A stretch of DNA of 64,000 nt from Trichormus sp. M33_DOE_039 (lineage in GTDB: Bacteria > Cyanobacteriota > Cyanobacteriia > Cyanobacteriales > Nostocaceae): positions 40,819 to 104,818 of the forward strand of contig DVDT01000073.1 in assembly GCA_015296085.1 (NCBI GenBank), given 5' to 3'. Below, piece after piece: positions 47,233 to 55,700 of the stretch. The position numbers and the translations under genes were made by a program. Below the pieces are notes generated by a model. The model was not told the DNA's origin, did no database searches, and was given only the letters and a program-made list of their open reading frames with translations. Every line of letters starts with the position of its first letter. Positions within the stretch are counted from its first letter, which is position 1.

Positions 47233-48159
47233 ATGCAGAGCCTACAAGCTAAAAAACCGACCAATGCTCCAGAGGCAGGAATGTTTCAGGCGCACTCCTT
47301 TGCTATGCAGCCGAAAAAGTCAGAAAAATCACAGCCGCCAGACTTGAAAACATCTTTGATACAAGCAGAACGTTACGGTCATCACTTAAATCATATACAA
47401 CCCGTAGGTGTTTCAGATTCTCAAGCAGTACAGCCAAAGACAACAGGAGGAAGTAGCAATTTTGAAGTAGTTCAGATGGCGAATGGAAAAAGACCACACT
47501 CTGGAACTGTAAGCTCTGCATCAAAAAGACCTAGAAGGAATATATACTCAATTGGACAACATGGCTACAAAAAAAATGAGCAGAAACGGCTAAGTAATCA
47601 ATACAGTACAATAATTTCAGGTAACACACACCAATCAGAACACCCACTAGGGTTTGAAAAAGTACATAATCTCACATCACATGAGCCACGAGGTCAAGGA
47701 TCTCGCGCTCGATATTTAGAGAACATTGCTCCTGCATATCAAGAGAGGTATGCACTACATAGAGATCATATTGGAACTAACAGGCCCAGTTATAGGCCTG
47801 ATCAATTCGATTCAGGTTTTTCACCCAATTCATATTGGAGTACTCAAAGGAGCTTACTTGAATCAGGCGATGTCAGTAGTGCGGTACAAATAAACCAACT
47901 TGCGTATGCTTTTAATCCAGCTTTCCGACAGGGAACCAATACTCCAGCAACAAAAGCTGCAACCGATTCGTACCAAACAATGGTAAATAACATGGAATCG
48001 GTAACGTATGCTAAGGGGAAAGAAAACATAAAAGTTGATGTTGATCCTTGGCAACAGCAAGAAATGTTGCTTGCACGAAGGATAGCTCAAACAGGTAAAT
48101 GGCCGACTCAACAGGAAATTGAACAGGCGAAAATGGCAGCAAGAAATAGCTCTTTATAA
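47233..48159 (+). CDS. Putative eCIS cargo protein 2 (shared leader, different C-terminal domain)
   Basis: About 308 residues from the ATG at 47233; a GTG at 47221 is in frame but lies in the ribosome-binding region. The leader (QAKKPTNAPEAGMF, FAMQPKK, PDLKTSLIQAERYGHHLN) is nearly that of the preceding gene. Even the 40 bp before the start match, so leader and untranslated region were duplicated together. After a VVQMANG hinge the rest is unrelated: SGNTHQSEHPLGFEKVHNLT, an ENIAPAYQERYALHRDHIGT block, and a helical end. Conserved-looking His and Glu residues suggest an enzyme-like or toxin-like domain, but I cannot name it. Confidence 0.7.
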   Translation: MQSLQAKKPTNAPEAGMFQAHSFAMQPKKSEKSQPPDLKTSLIQAERYGHHLNHIQPVGVSDSQAVQPKTTGGSSNFEVVQMANGKRPHSGTVSSASKRPRRNIYSIGQHGYKKNEQKRLSNQYSTIISGNTHQSEHPLGFEKVHNLTSHEPRGQGSRARYLENIAPAYQERYALHRDHIGTNRPSYRPDQFDSGFSPNSYWSTQRSLLESGDVSSAVQINQLAYAFNPAFRQGTNTPATKAATDSYQTMVNNMESVTYAKGKENIKVDVDPWQQQEMLLARRIAQTGKWPTQQEIEQAKMAARNSSL

Positions 48160-48430
48160 ATCTTGTTCTTAATGATATTGACAAGATTAAAAATCAATTT
48201 GGTGTTTCCCACCCGATATATATGCTTATGGTCTAAATTAATTCGCCGTCACCTGTTTTCAATTCATCACTCATGTACTCATGTGTGTAACAACAATCAG
48301 GACGATTACCAATTCTCAGCTAGAGCTAGAGAACCCCCGTTCTTAATGCTCACTCTGCTTTAGAACAGGAGTGAGAATCTTCTGTTTTAGGCATAATCAA
48401 CTACCTTTATTTAAAGGAGTGCATTATTAA

Positions 48431-49351
48431 ATGCAGCAACAAATTCAAAAAAAAGCGATCGCAAATATGCCTGCTGTGCAATCATCGCACAGTGAGTTTG
48501 CAGGTCATGGGTTCACAGTCCAGAAAAAGCCAAATAATACATCTCCCGATTTGAAAACTCAACTCAGTCGGGCAAAATGTTTTGGTCATAGCATGAGCCA
48601 GATGGCGGCAATGCAAACCAAAGCCGCAACAGATACTATTCAACGGCACACAGAAGAACCTGAGCAAATGAAATCAGATGCTCAACCTTCAATACAACTT
48701 CAGGCTGCATCCCCTAGTTCTAGTAATTCTATTCCTGGCACAGTCAGGGCAAAAATGGAAAACTCATTCGGCACTAGTTTTGCCGATGTCAACGTCCATA
48801 CTAACAGCATCCAAGCTAAGTCAATTGGAGCTTTAGCTTATACCCAAGGTAACAATATTCACTTTGCACCTGGACAATACAACCCAGACAGCCCTTCAGG
48901 ACAGTCACTATTAGGGCATGAACTCACTCATGTCGTGCAGCAAAGAGCCGGACGAGTACCTGTACCAACTCAAAGCAAGGGTGCGCCTATCAATGCTGAC
49001 TCTGGCCTAGAAGCAGAGGCAGATCAAATGGGAGCCAAAGCAGCAAGAGGAGAAGTCGCCCAAGTACCTGGTGCGACTGGTGGCGAAATGACGGCAAGTA
49101 GTTCATCACCAGTCCAGAATAGTACTCAACCTGTTCAATGCTTTCTGCCGCTATTATTAGGTGGGCTACTTGGTGGTATTGGTGGAGGTATGGGTGACAG
49201 CCTCTTTAGATCATTCACTGGTGGTGGTGGGCAAGGTGGTGGTGGTATGATGCCTCCTCCTATGCCTATGATGCCTCCTCCTATGCCCATAATGTCTCCC
49301 CCTATGCCCATGATGCCTCCCATGATGGATCAAGGGTATGGCTATTATTAA
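48431..49351 (+). CDS. DUF4157 (eCIS-core) protein with glycine-rich and Met/Pro-rich tail
   Basis: A 306-residue protein. The DUF4157 domain at about 98-178 has [38 protein letters not shown] and the zinc-peptidase-like [13 protein letters not shown] (His163, Glu164, His167). The N-terminus has a weaker form of the leader seen in the two preceding proteins: [25 protein letters not shown] and MSQM. After a QPVQC hinge (near 233) comes a glycine-zipper hydrophobic stretch ([18 protein letters not shown]), then Gly repeats and a Met/Pro tail with PPPMPMM units. DUF4157 is a hallmark of eCIS-associated toxins. AGGAG lies before the ATG. Confidence 0.85.
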   Translation: MQQQIQKKAIANMPAVQSSHSEFAGHGFTVQKKPNNTSPDLKTQLSRAKCFGHSMSQMAAMQTKAATDTIQRHTEEPEQMKSDAQPSIQLQAASPSSSNSIPGTVRAKMENSFGTSFADVNVHTNSIQAKSIGALAYTQGNNIHFAPGQYNPDSPSGQSLLGHELTHVVQQRAGRVPVPTQSKGAPINADSGLEAEADQMGAKAARGEVAQVPGATGGEMTASSSSPVQNSTQPVQCFLPLLLGGLLGGIGGGMGDSLFRSFTGGGGQGGGGMMPPPMPMMPPPMPIMSPPMPMMPPMMDQGYGYY

Positions 49352-49375
49352 GTTAGTTAATCCTTATTAATAGCA

Positions 49376-49401
49376 AAGACAGCGTAAATTTACGCTGTCT
49401 T
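49376..49401. terminator. Bidirectional terminator hairpin between convergent genes
   Basis: A perfect 26-bp palindrome, AAGACAGCGTAAA followed directly by its reverse complement, sits 25 bp after the DUF4157 gene and 43 bp before the end of the convergent DUF4255 gene. The outer A and T residues supply the tract needed in either direction. Confidence 0.75.
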
Positions 49402-49444
49402 CAAATGTCAAAAGTTAATAGAGTCTGATAAATGATGAGAATGT

Positions 49445-50782
49445 TTATCCAATTACTACTATCGGACTAACATACTGCTCAAATGTGTGACTGTCTGGAT
49501 TTGTATCTACTTCCAATGGGCTTTCTGCACCATCGACTTGGATTCTTACTAAATATTCTCCCCGCTTAACTTCATAGATGGGAAATACAATTATATTGGT
49601 TTCTTCACTGCGGGATCTAGCTGCAAAGATGTAAGCAGCAGGATTGGACGCTCGTTCATTCAAAAACAATACCACGCGCTGTCCGATACTAACAGTTAAA
49701 TCGACTTCTGCTCTTAACTGTGCTGTATAAAATCCGTCCCTATTATCTTCTAGTTCTTGTATTTCTATATCTATCAATGTCGGACACAATACGAATGGCA
49801 CAACATTAGAACCAATAGCCAGTTCTGGTTCAAATCGCATTCTTTTGGGAATTGTGTGTAATACTTGCAAACTTTGTACACCAGCCCGTAACCAACGAGT
49901 TTGCTCTGCCTGTAATGAAGATAAATCCACCTTGATTTCGTTGCTACTGATTCGATGAGGAGTTAGTTTGGCATCACCAATTTTAATTTGAATGCGATCG
50001 CGCAGTGCTTGTGGTGCAGATTCACGCAATGTTTGTCGAGAAGATTCTCGTAGTGACTGGGATGGTGTGTCGCCATCTAAATGCTGACCGCGAATGATAA
50101 TATTACTAGTAGTTAAAATCGGCTGATTTGCTCCTGCTTCTGATACCACTTGTGATATTTGTGGCTGATTGGGTGTAGTGTAAAATTCCACACGCCTTAC
50201 CAATAAAGGTCTACCACTAGTTTTATTACCTTCAATTAATACTGCACCACCTTGGAAGGCAAAAGATAATATATAAGGAGTTTGGAAAAATACAGACCAA
50301 ATTTTTGACAGTTCTTCTATATCCATCATGCTGGGAATGATAGTTACTCGTTCTACTTGCTGTTCTAGAGTAGAATCTGCCAAATAACTATAAGTGGGAC
50401 TATTCACAGTCTCTCGAATCATCTCTGGTGTAATGATGGGGTAATCAACAATAGTACGCACAGCACTACCTAGCAAGCGTTGGGGTTCTAACTCCACTTC
50501 ATTACCGTAAAAACTCATCAAATAATAGAGGTCTAACCCAGCTTGAGCATGTTTAATCAAATCTCCTTTGGGGCGACGGTTGCGTAAATCATAATTTCGC
50601 CAAGCCGGATTAGGCGTAGCTTGGTACATAAAAATGTTAACCCCTACCTCTGGCGTTTTACTTCCAGAACTTTCTGGCTTAACTGTGGTGACTCTTGCTC
50701 CCGGTATATCTATTTGAATAGCAGCCTGAATAATTCTGCGTAAAGTTGCAGTGACAGTTGCGATCGCCAGATAATTACTCAT
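49445..50782 (-). CDS. DUF4255 protein (Pvc16/Afp16-type tube terminator)
   Basis: A 445-residue protein. The N-terminal about 190 residues match DUF4255, the Pvc16_N family: TLRRIIQAAIQIDIPGARVT, GVNIFMYQATPNPAWRNYDLRNRR, DLYYLMSFYGNEVELEPQRLLG, then WSVFFQTPYILSFAFQGGAV. The C-terminal half is an IPT/Ig-like region (IIIRGQHL, APQALRDRIQIKIGDAKLT) common in longer members. In eCIS and related phage-like particles this protein caps the inner tube and sheath. It is transcribed convergently to the accessory operon, and no sheath or tube gene is next to it in this window. Confidence 0.85.
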   Translation of the reverse strand: MSNYLAIATVTATLRRIIQAAIQIDIPGARVTTVKPESSGSKTPEVGVNIFMYQATPNPAWRNYDLRNRRPKGDLIKHAQAGLDLYYLMSFYGNEVELEPQRLLGSAVRTIVDYPIITPEMIRETVNSPTYSYLADSTLEQQVERVTIIPSMMDIEELSKIWSVFFQTPYILSFAFQGGAVLIEGNKTSGRPLLVRRVEFYTTPNQPQISQVVSEAGANQPILTTSNIIIRGQHLDGDTPSQSLRESSRQTLRESAPQALRDRIQIKIGDAKLTPHRISSNEIKVDLSSLQAEQTRWLRAGVQSLQVLHTIPKRMRFEPELAIGSNVVPFVLCPTLIDIEIQELEDNRDGFYTAQLRAEVDLTVSIGQRVVLFLNERASNPAAYIFAARSRSEETNIIVFPIYEVKRGEYLVRIQVDGAESPLEVDTNPDSHTFEQYVSPIVVIG

Positions 50783-51167
50783 AATTTTTTATGTTTATTT
50801 AGTATCTATTAATTACTCATCTTGAAATACATTCTTCATGAAAAAATTTATATAGCAATCTAATTTTATTTCTAAGAGAATACCTTAAAAGTCATTGATG
50901 CAGAATCAAATACTTTGAGATAAACTTAAATACCTTTAAAACGGAAATTTTCAGAGTTTACTGCAAATTTAACAGGGGTGCTAAGAGGGATAAATGAGTG
51001 CATAACATTCCAGTAGAGTACTTAACGAACTCTCAAATAGTTTGTTTAGGGAGGTGATAGGCAATCAGAGAGATAACTAAACACTATTTGAAATTAAGTA
51101 GGTTTTTACTCATTTAACTTATGCAGTATCGCCAATTATTATCAGGCAAGAAATATATTATTCATAT

Positions 51168-51439
51168 TTAACCCTGTTGTGTCACTTTAGGCGGAGGAAA
51201 AATCAAATTCAGGGTGAGCCAGGAAGATACAAATTGGGGAAGTTAGCCTATAAACAATGGATTGAATTTTAGAAAATCCTCAAGAAAGTTGAGGAATAGG
51301 AAAGACTGTTAACCCAAAGGCAATATTCGTCCACAAATTTTACTGTTTGTTTGGGCGGACGATGCTCTACCATTCCTGTGTTTTTACTCCAGACTTTGTA
51401 AGTTCTTATACTATCGCTATGGTGACACAACAGGGTTAA
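51168..51439. mobile_element. MITE-like element with 18-bp perfect inverted ends
   Basis: TTAACCCTGTTGTGTCAC (51168-51185) is the exact reverse complement of 51422-51439. The 272-bp unit has no open frame of note and contains an internal stem around TTGTTTGGGCGGACGA. The size and ends fit a non-autonomous DNA transposon; the parent element is not in the window. Confidence 0.8.
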
Positions 51440-51477
51440 TAAGCATTCTTCTGAAGAAGATCATACCCAACCTCATA

Positions 51478-51620
51478 GGACTTACGCATGAAAACGAAAA
51501 ATCAAGAGTTTGGAGAAGGGTATAGGCGTATAGGGGTGTAAAAATTTAAAACCCTTACACCCCTACACCCTTACCCCCTTACACCCAGTCTCAACAGACA
51601 GCCTAGATGCGTAAGTCCTG
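51478..51620. mobile_element. MITE-like element, GGACTTACGCAT family, copy 1
   Basis: The ends GGACTTACGCAT (51478) and ATGCGTAAGTCC (51607) are inverse. A 7-bp direct repeat, CCTCATA, flanks the unit (51471 and 51621), as expected for a target-site duplication. The interior has the TACACCCCTACACCC-type runs typical of Nostoc-like genomes. A second copy in opposite orientation is at 52566. Confidence 0.8.
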
Positions 51621-51864
51621 CCTCATAAGTTGCTCTTTAACTCAAATAAATTGAGTTGGCTGTATTGAATCCACATTAAAGCTTGAGGATAATAGCATTT
51701 TAGATTTTGGATTGAGAATAGCTGTCTGCACCTGAATTATATGAATCTATCTGTCTCAATCATTTTGTGAACTTTTATAAAAGATTGAAAGCTCAGTGAC
51801 ACGCTGATTCAAAAGGAAGAATTTCATGACGATTAGCAAGGAAACAAAAAGCCTTCTACAGTAG

Positions 51865-52059
51865 TTATCCAACTGTGCCTAGAGAATGGCTGATATCCTC
51901 AAGTGTTTCATACTGTTTTGCAGGCAACTGCTTCAAGGCACGGAGAATTTTCTCATCAATACCTTTTTCTTCAGCATACTTAATTAAGTCGTATTTGCTG
52001 AGTGGGTAGTTAACATTAGTTAAATTTTTTTCCAGTTGGATTTGATTGACTTCAAACAT
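51865..52059 (-). CDS. DUF2795 small protein
   Basis: A 64-residue protein with the DUF2795 pattern: PLSKYDLIKYAEEKGIDEKI, then LRALKQLPAKQYETLEDISHSLG. Family members are small helical proteins of unknown function, often annotated as stress- or DNA-associated. It stands alone, with more than 500 bp of non-coding DNA on each side, and is bracketed by two opposite copies of the same MITE-like element. No Shine-Dalgarno sequence stands out before the ATG at 52059. Confidence 0.75.
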   Translation of the reverse strand: MFEVNQIQLEKNLTNVNYPLSKYDLIKYAEEKGIDEKILRALKQLPAKQYETLEDISHSLGTVG

Positions 52060-52565
52060 AATTATTTGGGGAATTTAGCTGATTTCAGTTTGGTTAGTAA
52101 AGTAACGCACTACACTAATAGGTAAGTAGGCCTGTATAGGCTAAGATTTTTTAATTAGAGATCAGACCTTCTCCGATTTGATCTAACGTTAAGACTCCTA
52201 AGCCCAGATTAACCTATAGCTGCCACCTATCTATTAAGAATTTTTTCTGTTCTCCAAAAGAGATTTCTCATCAATAGACTTGATGAGAATATACGTATAC
52301 AGCAATTAAAATCTGTTTTTTCAGAAAATTTCGACTTTAGCTAAATATACTTCCAGTATAGTAATGTGGTTATAAAATTTTTGCTCAGTTAGCTTTTAAG
52401 TATTTGCACAAATATTGGTGAACAAAAATTATAAATCTACAATCAGGCAGAGTTATAAATATCGTTGTATAGATAAAATACTGCCTCAGCAGTCTGTACT
52501 ATTCTCCTACCTAAAGTATTTTTAATTGTTTATAGAAAGAGAGAAGTAAATCATAAATTGAGCAT
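52060..52565. other. AT-rich intergenic region upstream of the DUF2795 gene
   Basis: About 500 bp with no recognisable gene. It should contain the promoter of the leftward DUF2795 gene. I see no repeat or clear terminator in it. Confidence 0.4.
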
Positions 52566-52713
52566 GACTTACACACAAAGATTGTCTGTTGAGACTGGGT
52601 TAGTGGTGGTAAGGGTATATGGGTGTAAGGGTTTTAAACACCTACACTTCTACATTCCTATAACATTACACCCTTCCCTAAACCCTTGATTTTTCGTTTT
52701 CATGGGTAAGGCC
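52566..52713. mobile_element. MITE-like element, GGACTTACGCAT family, copy 2 (opposite orientation)
   Basis: Read on the minus strand, this unit follows copy 1 (51478-51620) almost base by base: CATGAAAACGAAAAATCAAG near one end, AAAACCCTTACACCC in the middle and CCCAGTCTCAACAGACA near the other. Its ends are eroded (GGCCTTACCCAT and TGTGTAAGTCAT), so it is the older or more degraded copy. It ends 8 bp before the stop codon of the kinase gene and might serve as its 3' terminator region. Confidence 0.8.
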
Positions 52714-52720
52714 TATTTTT

Positions 52721-55700
52721 TTAAGTTATAGTTCCAATTAATGAGGCAATTGTTCTAACTAACTCATCAGGATCAATGGGTTTGGCAATATGCTTTTGAA
52801 ATCCTGCTTGCAGAGCTTGTTGTTGATTGATTTCTCCCGCATAAGCAGAGAGTGCGATCGCTGGGATAGTTCCGCCTTGTTGGGGTGAGTATTGTCTAAT
52901 TTGCCGAATTAGAGAATAGCCATCCATTTCTGGCATACCAATGTCAGACAATAGTAAATCAGGCACAGATTGATTTAAGAAGGTCAATGCTTGAAATGCT
53001 GAAGCGGCTGTGGTAACTTGTGCGCCAGCTTGTGTGAGGATGAATTCTGCCAACTCGCACATATCTGGATCATCATCCACAACTAATATCTGCATACCTC
53101 TGAGGTTGATTGCACTTTCCATAAGGATATGATTTGAAGATAGCTCCTGCTGAACAAAGTTTAACGGCAGCCTGACGGTGAATGTTGCTCCCAAATTTTG
53201 CCCTGGACTATCTGCTTGAACTGTTCCTCCATGCAGTTCTGTTAAATGGCGAACAATTGCCAATCCCAGTCCTAATCCACCGAATTTTCTAGTCGTTGCA
53301 CCATCCTGTTGACGGAAATATTCAAATACATAAGGTAAAAACTCTGGGGTGATGCCAATTCCTGTGTCTTTCACTTGAATTTGAGCATACATCCCCACCT
53401 GCTCTAGTCGCACTTCAACTTGTCCTCCAGAGTGAGTAAACTTCACGGCGTTAGAGATGAGATTCCAGACAACCTGTTGTAAGCGGTTGGTATCGCCGGA
53501 AACTGTTCCCGAAAGGGGGTTGAGTCTGGTCTGAATTTGGATATTCTTGGCTTCTGCTGCCAATCTTACTGTTTCTAAGGCTGCTGCAATGGTTGCACTT
53601 AAATCAACTAGTGCAACGTTTAATGACATCTTTCCTTGCAGTATGCGGGAGACATCCAATAAATCCTCAATCAACTGCGCTTGCAACTTGGCATTGCGTT
53701 CGATTGTTTCTAAAGCTTGCTCGGCTTTTGTGGGATCTAGCCGCTTATTTCGCAGCAGTCTTGTCCAACCTAAAATCGGATTCAGGGGCGATCGCAATTC
53801 GTGGGACAGCACAGCGAGAAATTCATCTTTAATTCTGTTAGCTGCTTCTGCTTTGGCGCGATCGCTTTGAGCGATGCGGTACAATTGAGCATTCTCAATC
53901 GCTAAGGAAGCACGGCGAGCTAGTTCTTCTGCTAATTGTAAACTGCTCTGGTCATAGCGTTTTCCTGACTCCGCCGAGATAAAAGAAATTACCCCCAGAA
54001 TTCTGTCTTGAGTTTTTAATGGTACTGTCATGAAAGATTTAAAGCCAACAGAGCGCAAAATTGCTAAATGTTCTGGATCACGGGCTACTTGTACTAGCAA
54101 TTCATCAGGAATATCTGGTAATAAATCTGATTTACCCGTGCGTAATGTCCATGCAGCACCTCTAGGCTCATCCAAGTTCAAGGAATATTTGTGCCTCATT
54201 TGGTCAGCCCATTGCAGTTTGTCCGGCTCAATGTGAGCTACGGCAATCTGCTCAACAGAACCATTTTCTTTAACTATGTGGACTGTACACCAATCTGCTA
54301 ACTCTGGTACTGCTAGTTGTGCGACTCGCTCTAGAGTAGTTTGGTAATCGAGGGAAGATGCTAAAACTGCGCTGGCTTCTGCCAAAAAGTGTTGGTTGCG
54401 CTCTAACCTGACTCGCTCTGTGACATCTACCACATACGCTAAAACATCTTCTACTTGATTGTTTGAGTTGATTGTCGGCAGATAGTAAACATTGTAGTAA
54501 CCGGGAGAGCGATCGCTGCGACCAGGAGCATTGATAGCCAGACCAGATGCGATAAAGCGATTTCCTGTGTTGTAAATTTCCTCAATGACTGCGACTATTC
54601 CGGGGTCGGATTGACCAAAAAGCTCAGGAACTGAATGCCCTAAGTGTTGTTCACGAGAGAGTCCATTGATTTGAGCTAATGCTTCATTAATGGCAATAAA
54701 TCGCTGCTTGACATCTAACAAAGCAATTCCCACTGGGGAGGTTTCAAAAATGGTTGCTAGTTGGTGTTGTACAGTTTCTGCGTGCTTTCGAGCAATACGT
54801 TCACGCTCTAGTAATTGTTCCCGCTCTTGTTCAGCTTGCTTGCGCTCGGTGATGTCAATGACAGCACCAATAGAATTTTTCGGATTTCCCTTCAAATCGT
54901 AAGTAAACTTTCCTCTGACTTCCACCCAATGAATAGAGCCATCTGACCAACATAGGCGATACTCGTGGTGGTACTCTTTCCTGGACAGTTTGGCTTGCCG
55001 AAGTTTAGCCTTAGCTTGTGCCAAATCATCTGGATGTACCCGACTTGCCCAAAGTTCATAAGTGGGTTGACACTCATACGGTTGGAGACCTAGTACTGTG
55101 AAGTGTCCTTCTGACCAGCATATTGCACCAGTTTGTATGTCCCATTGCCACGTTCCCATGCGTCCGACCTTCAGCGCAAATTGCAAGTGCGCTTCACTTT
55201 CTCGCAATGCTTCCTCGACGCGCGATCGCTCTACAGCTAACCAGGTTTGTTCAGCAATTTGCTCTATCAGTGTCACTTCTGCTTCTGTCCACTGACGAGG
55301 AGCAATATGGTGTAGCACAAATAACGCCACAAACTTTCCTTGTTTCACCAACGGCACACATAAAAGAGATTTGGTGGCAATAGCATCAAAGGCAGCCGCA
55401 CCCGCGCCTCTAGTCCGAGGATCAGTATCTACATCGTTGACAACAATTGTTTTGCCCTGCTTGAGTTCAACAATTATTTCCGGGCCAAAAGAATCCATGT
55501 GGTGAGAACCAACGATACTGATCACACCATTGCAATAGTCACGCTCGACGCTGACATATTCTTGAGTGGAATCAATTTCACCGTAGGTGCAGCGAGTAAC
55601 TTGGAAATGCTGCCCTGTGGCGCGCACCACCTGCCACATAATTTCTTTCGGGTCTGAAAGGGTGCGAATCGCATCATTTAATTGAATTAAAAATTCCTGT

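Larger units (their letters stand above)
50783..51864. other. Long intergenic region with two MITE-like elements
   Basis: No gene is recognisable in 1.08 kb. The left third (50783-51167) is AT-rich and featureless. Two inverted-repeat elements (51168-51439 and 51478-51620) occupy the middle. The rest, up to 51864, should hold the promoter for no gene on this side, as both flanking genes point left and the DUF4255 promoter lies just above 50782. Confidence 0.5.

Noticed and set aside
49135..49323. Leftward Gly/Pro-rich open frame within the DUF4157 gene
   Set aside because: It is the antisense shadow of the Gly and Met/Pro repeats of the real gene.
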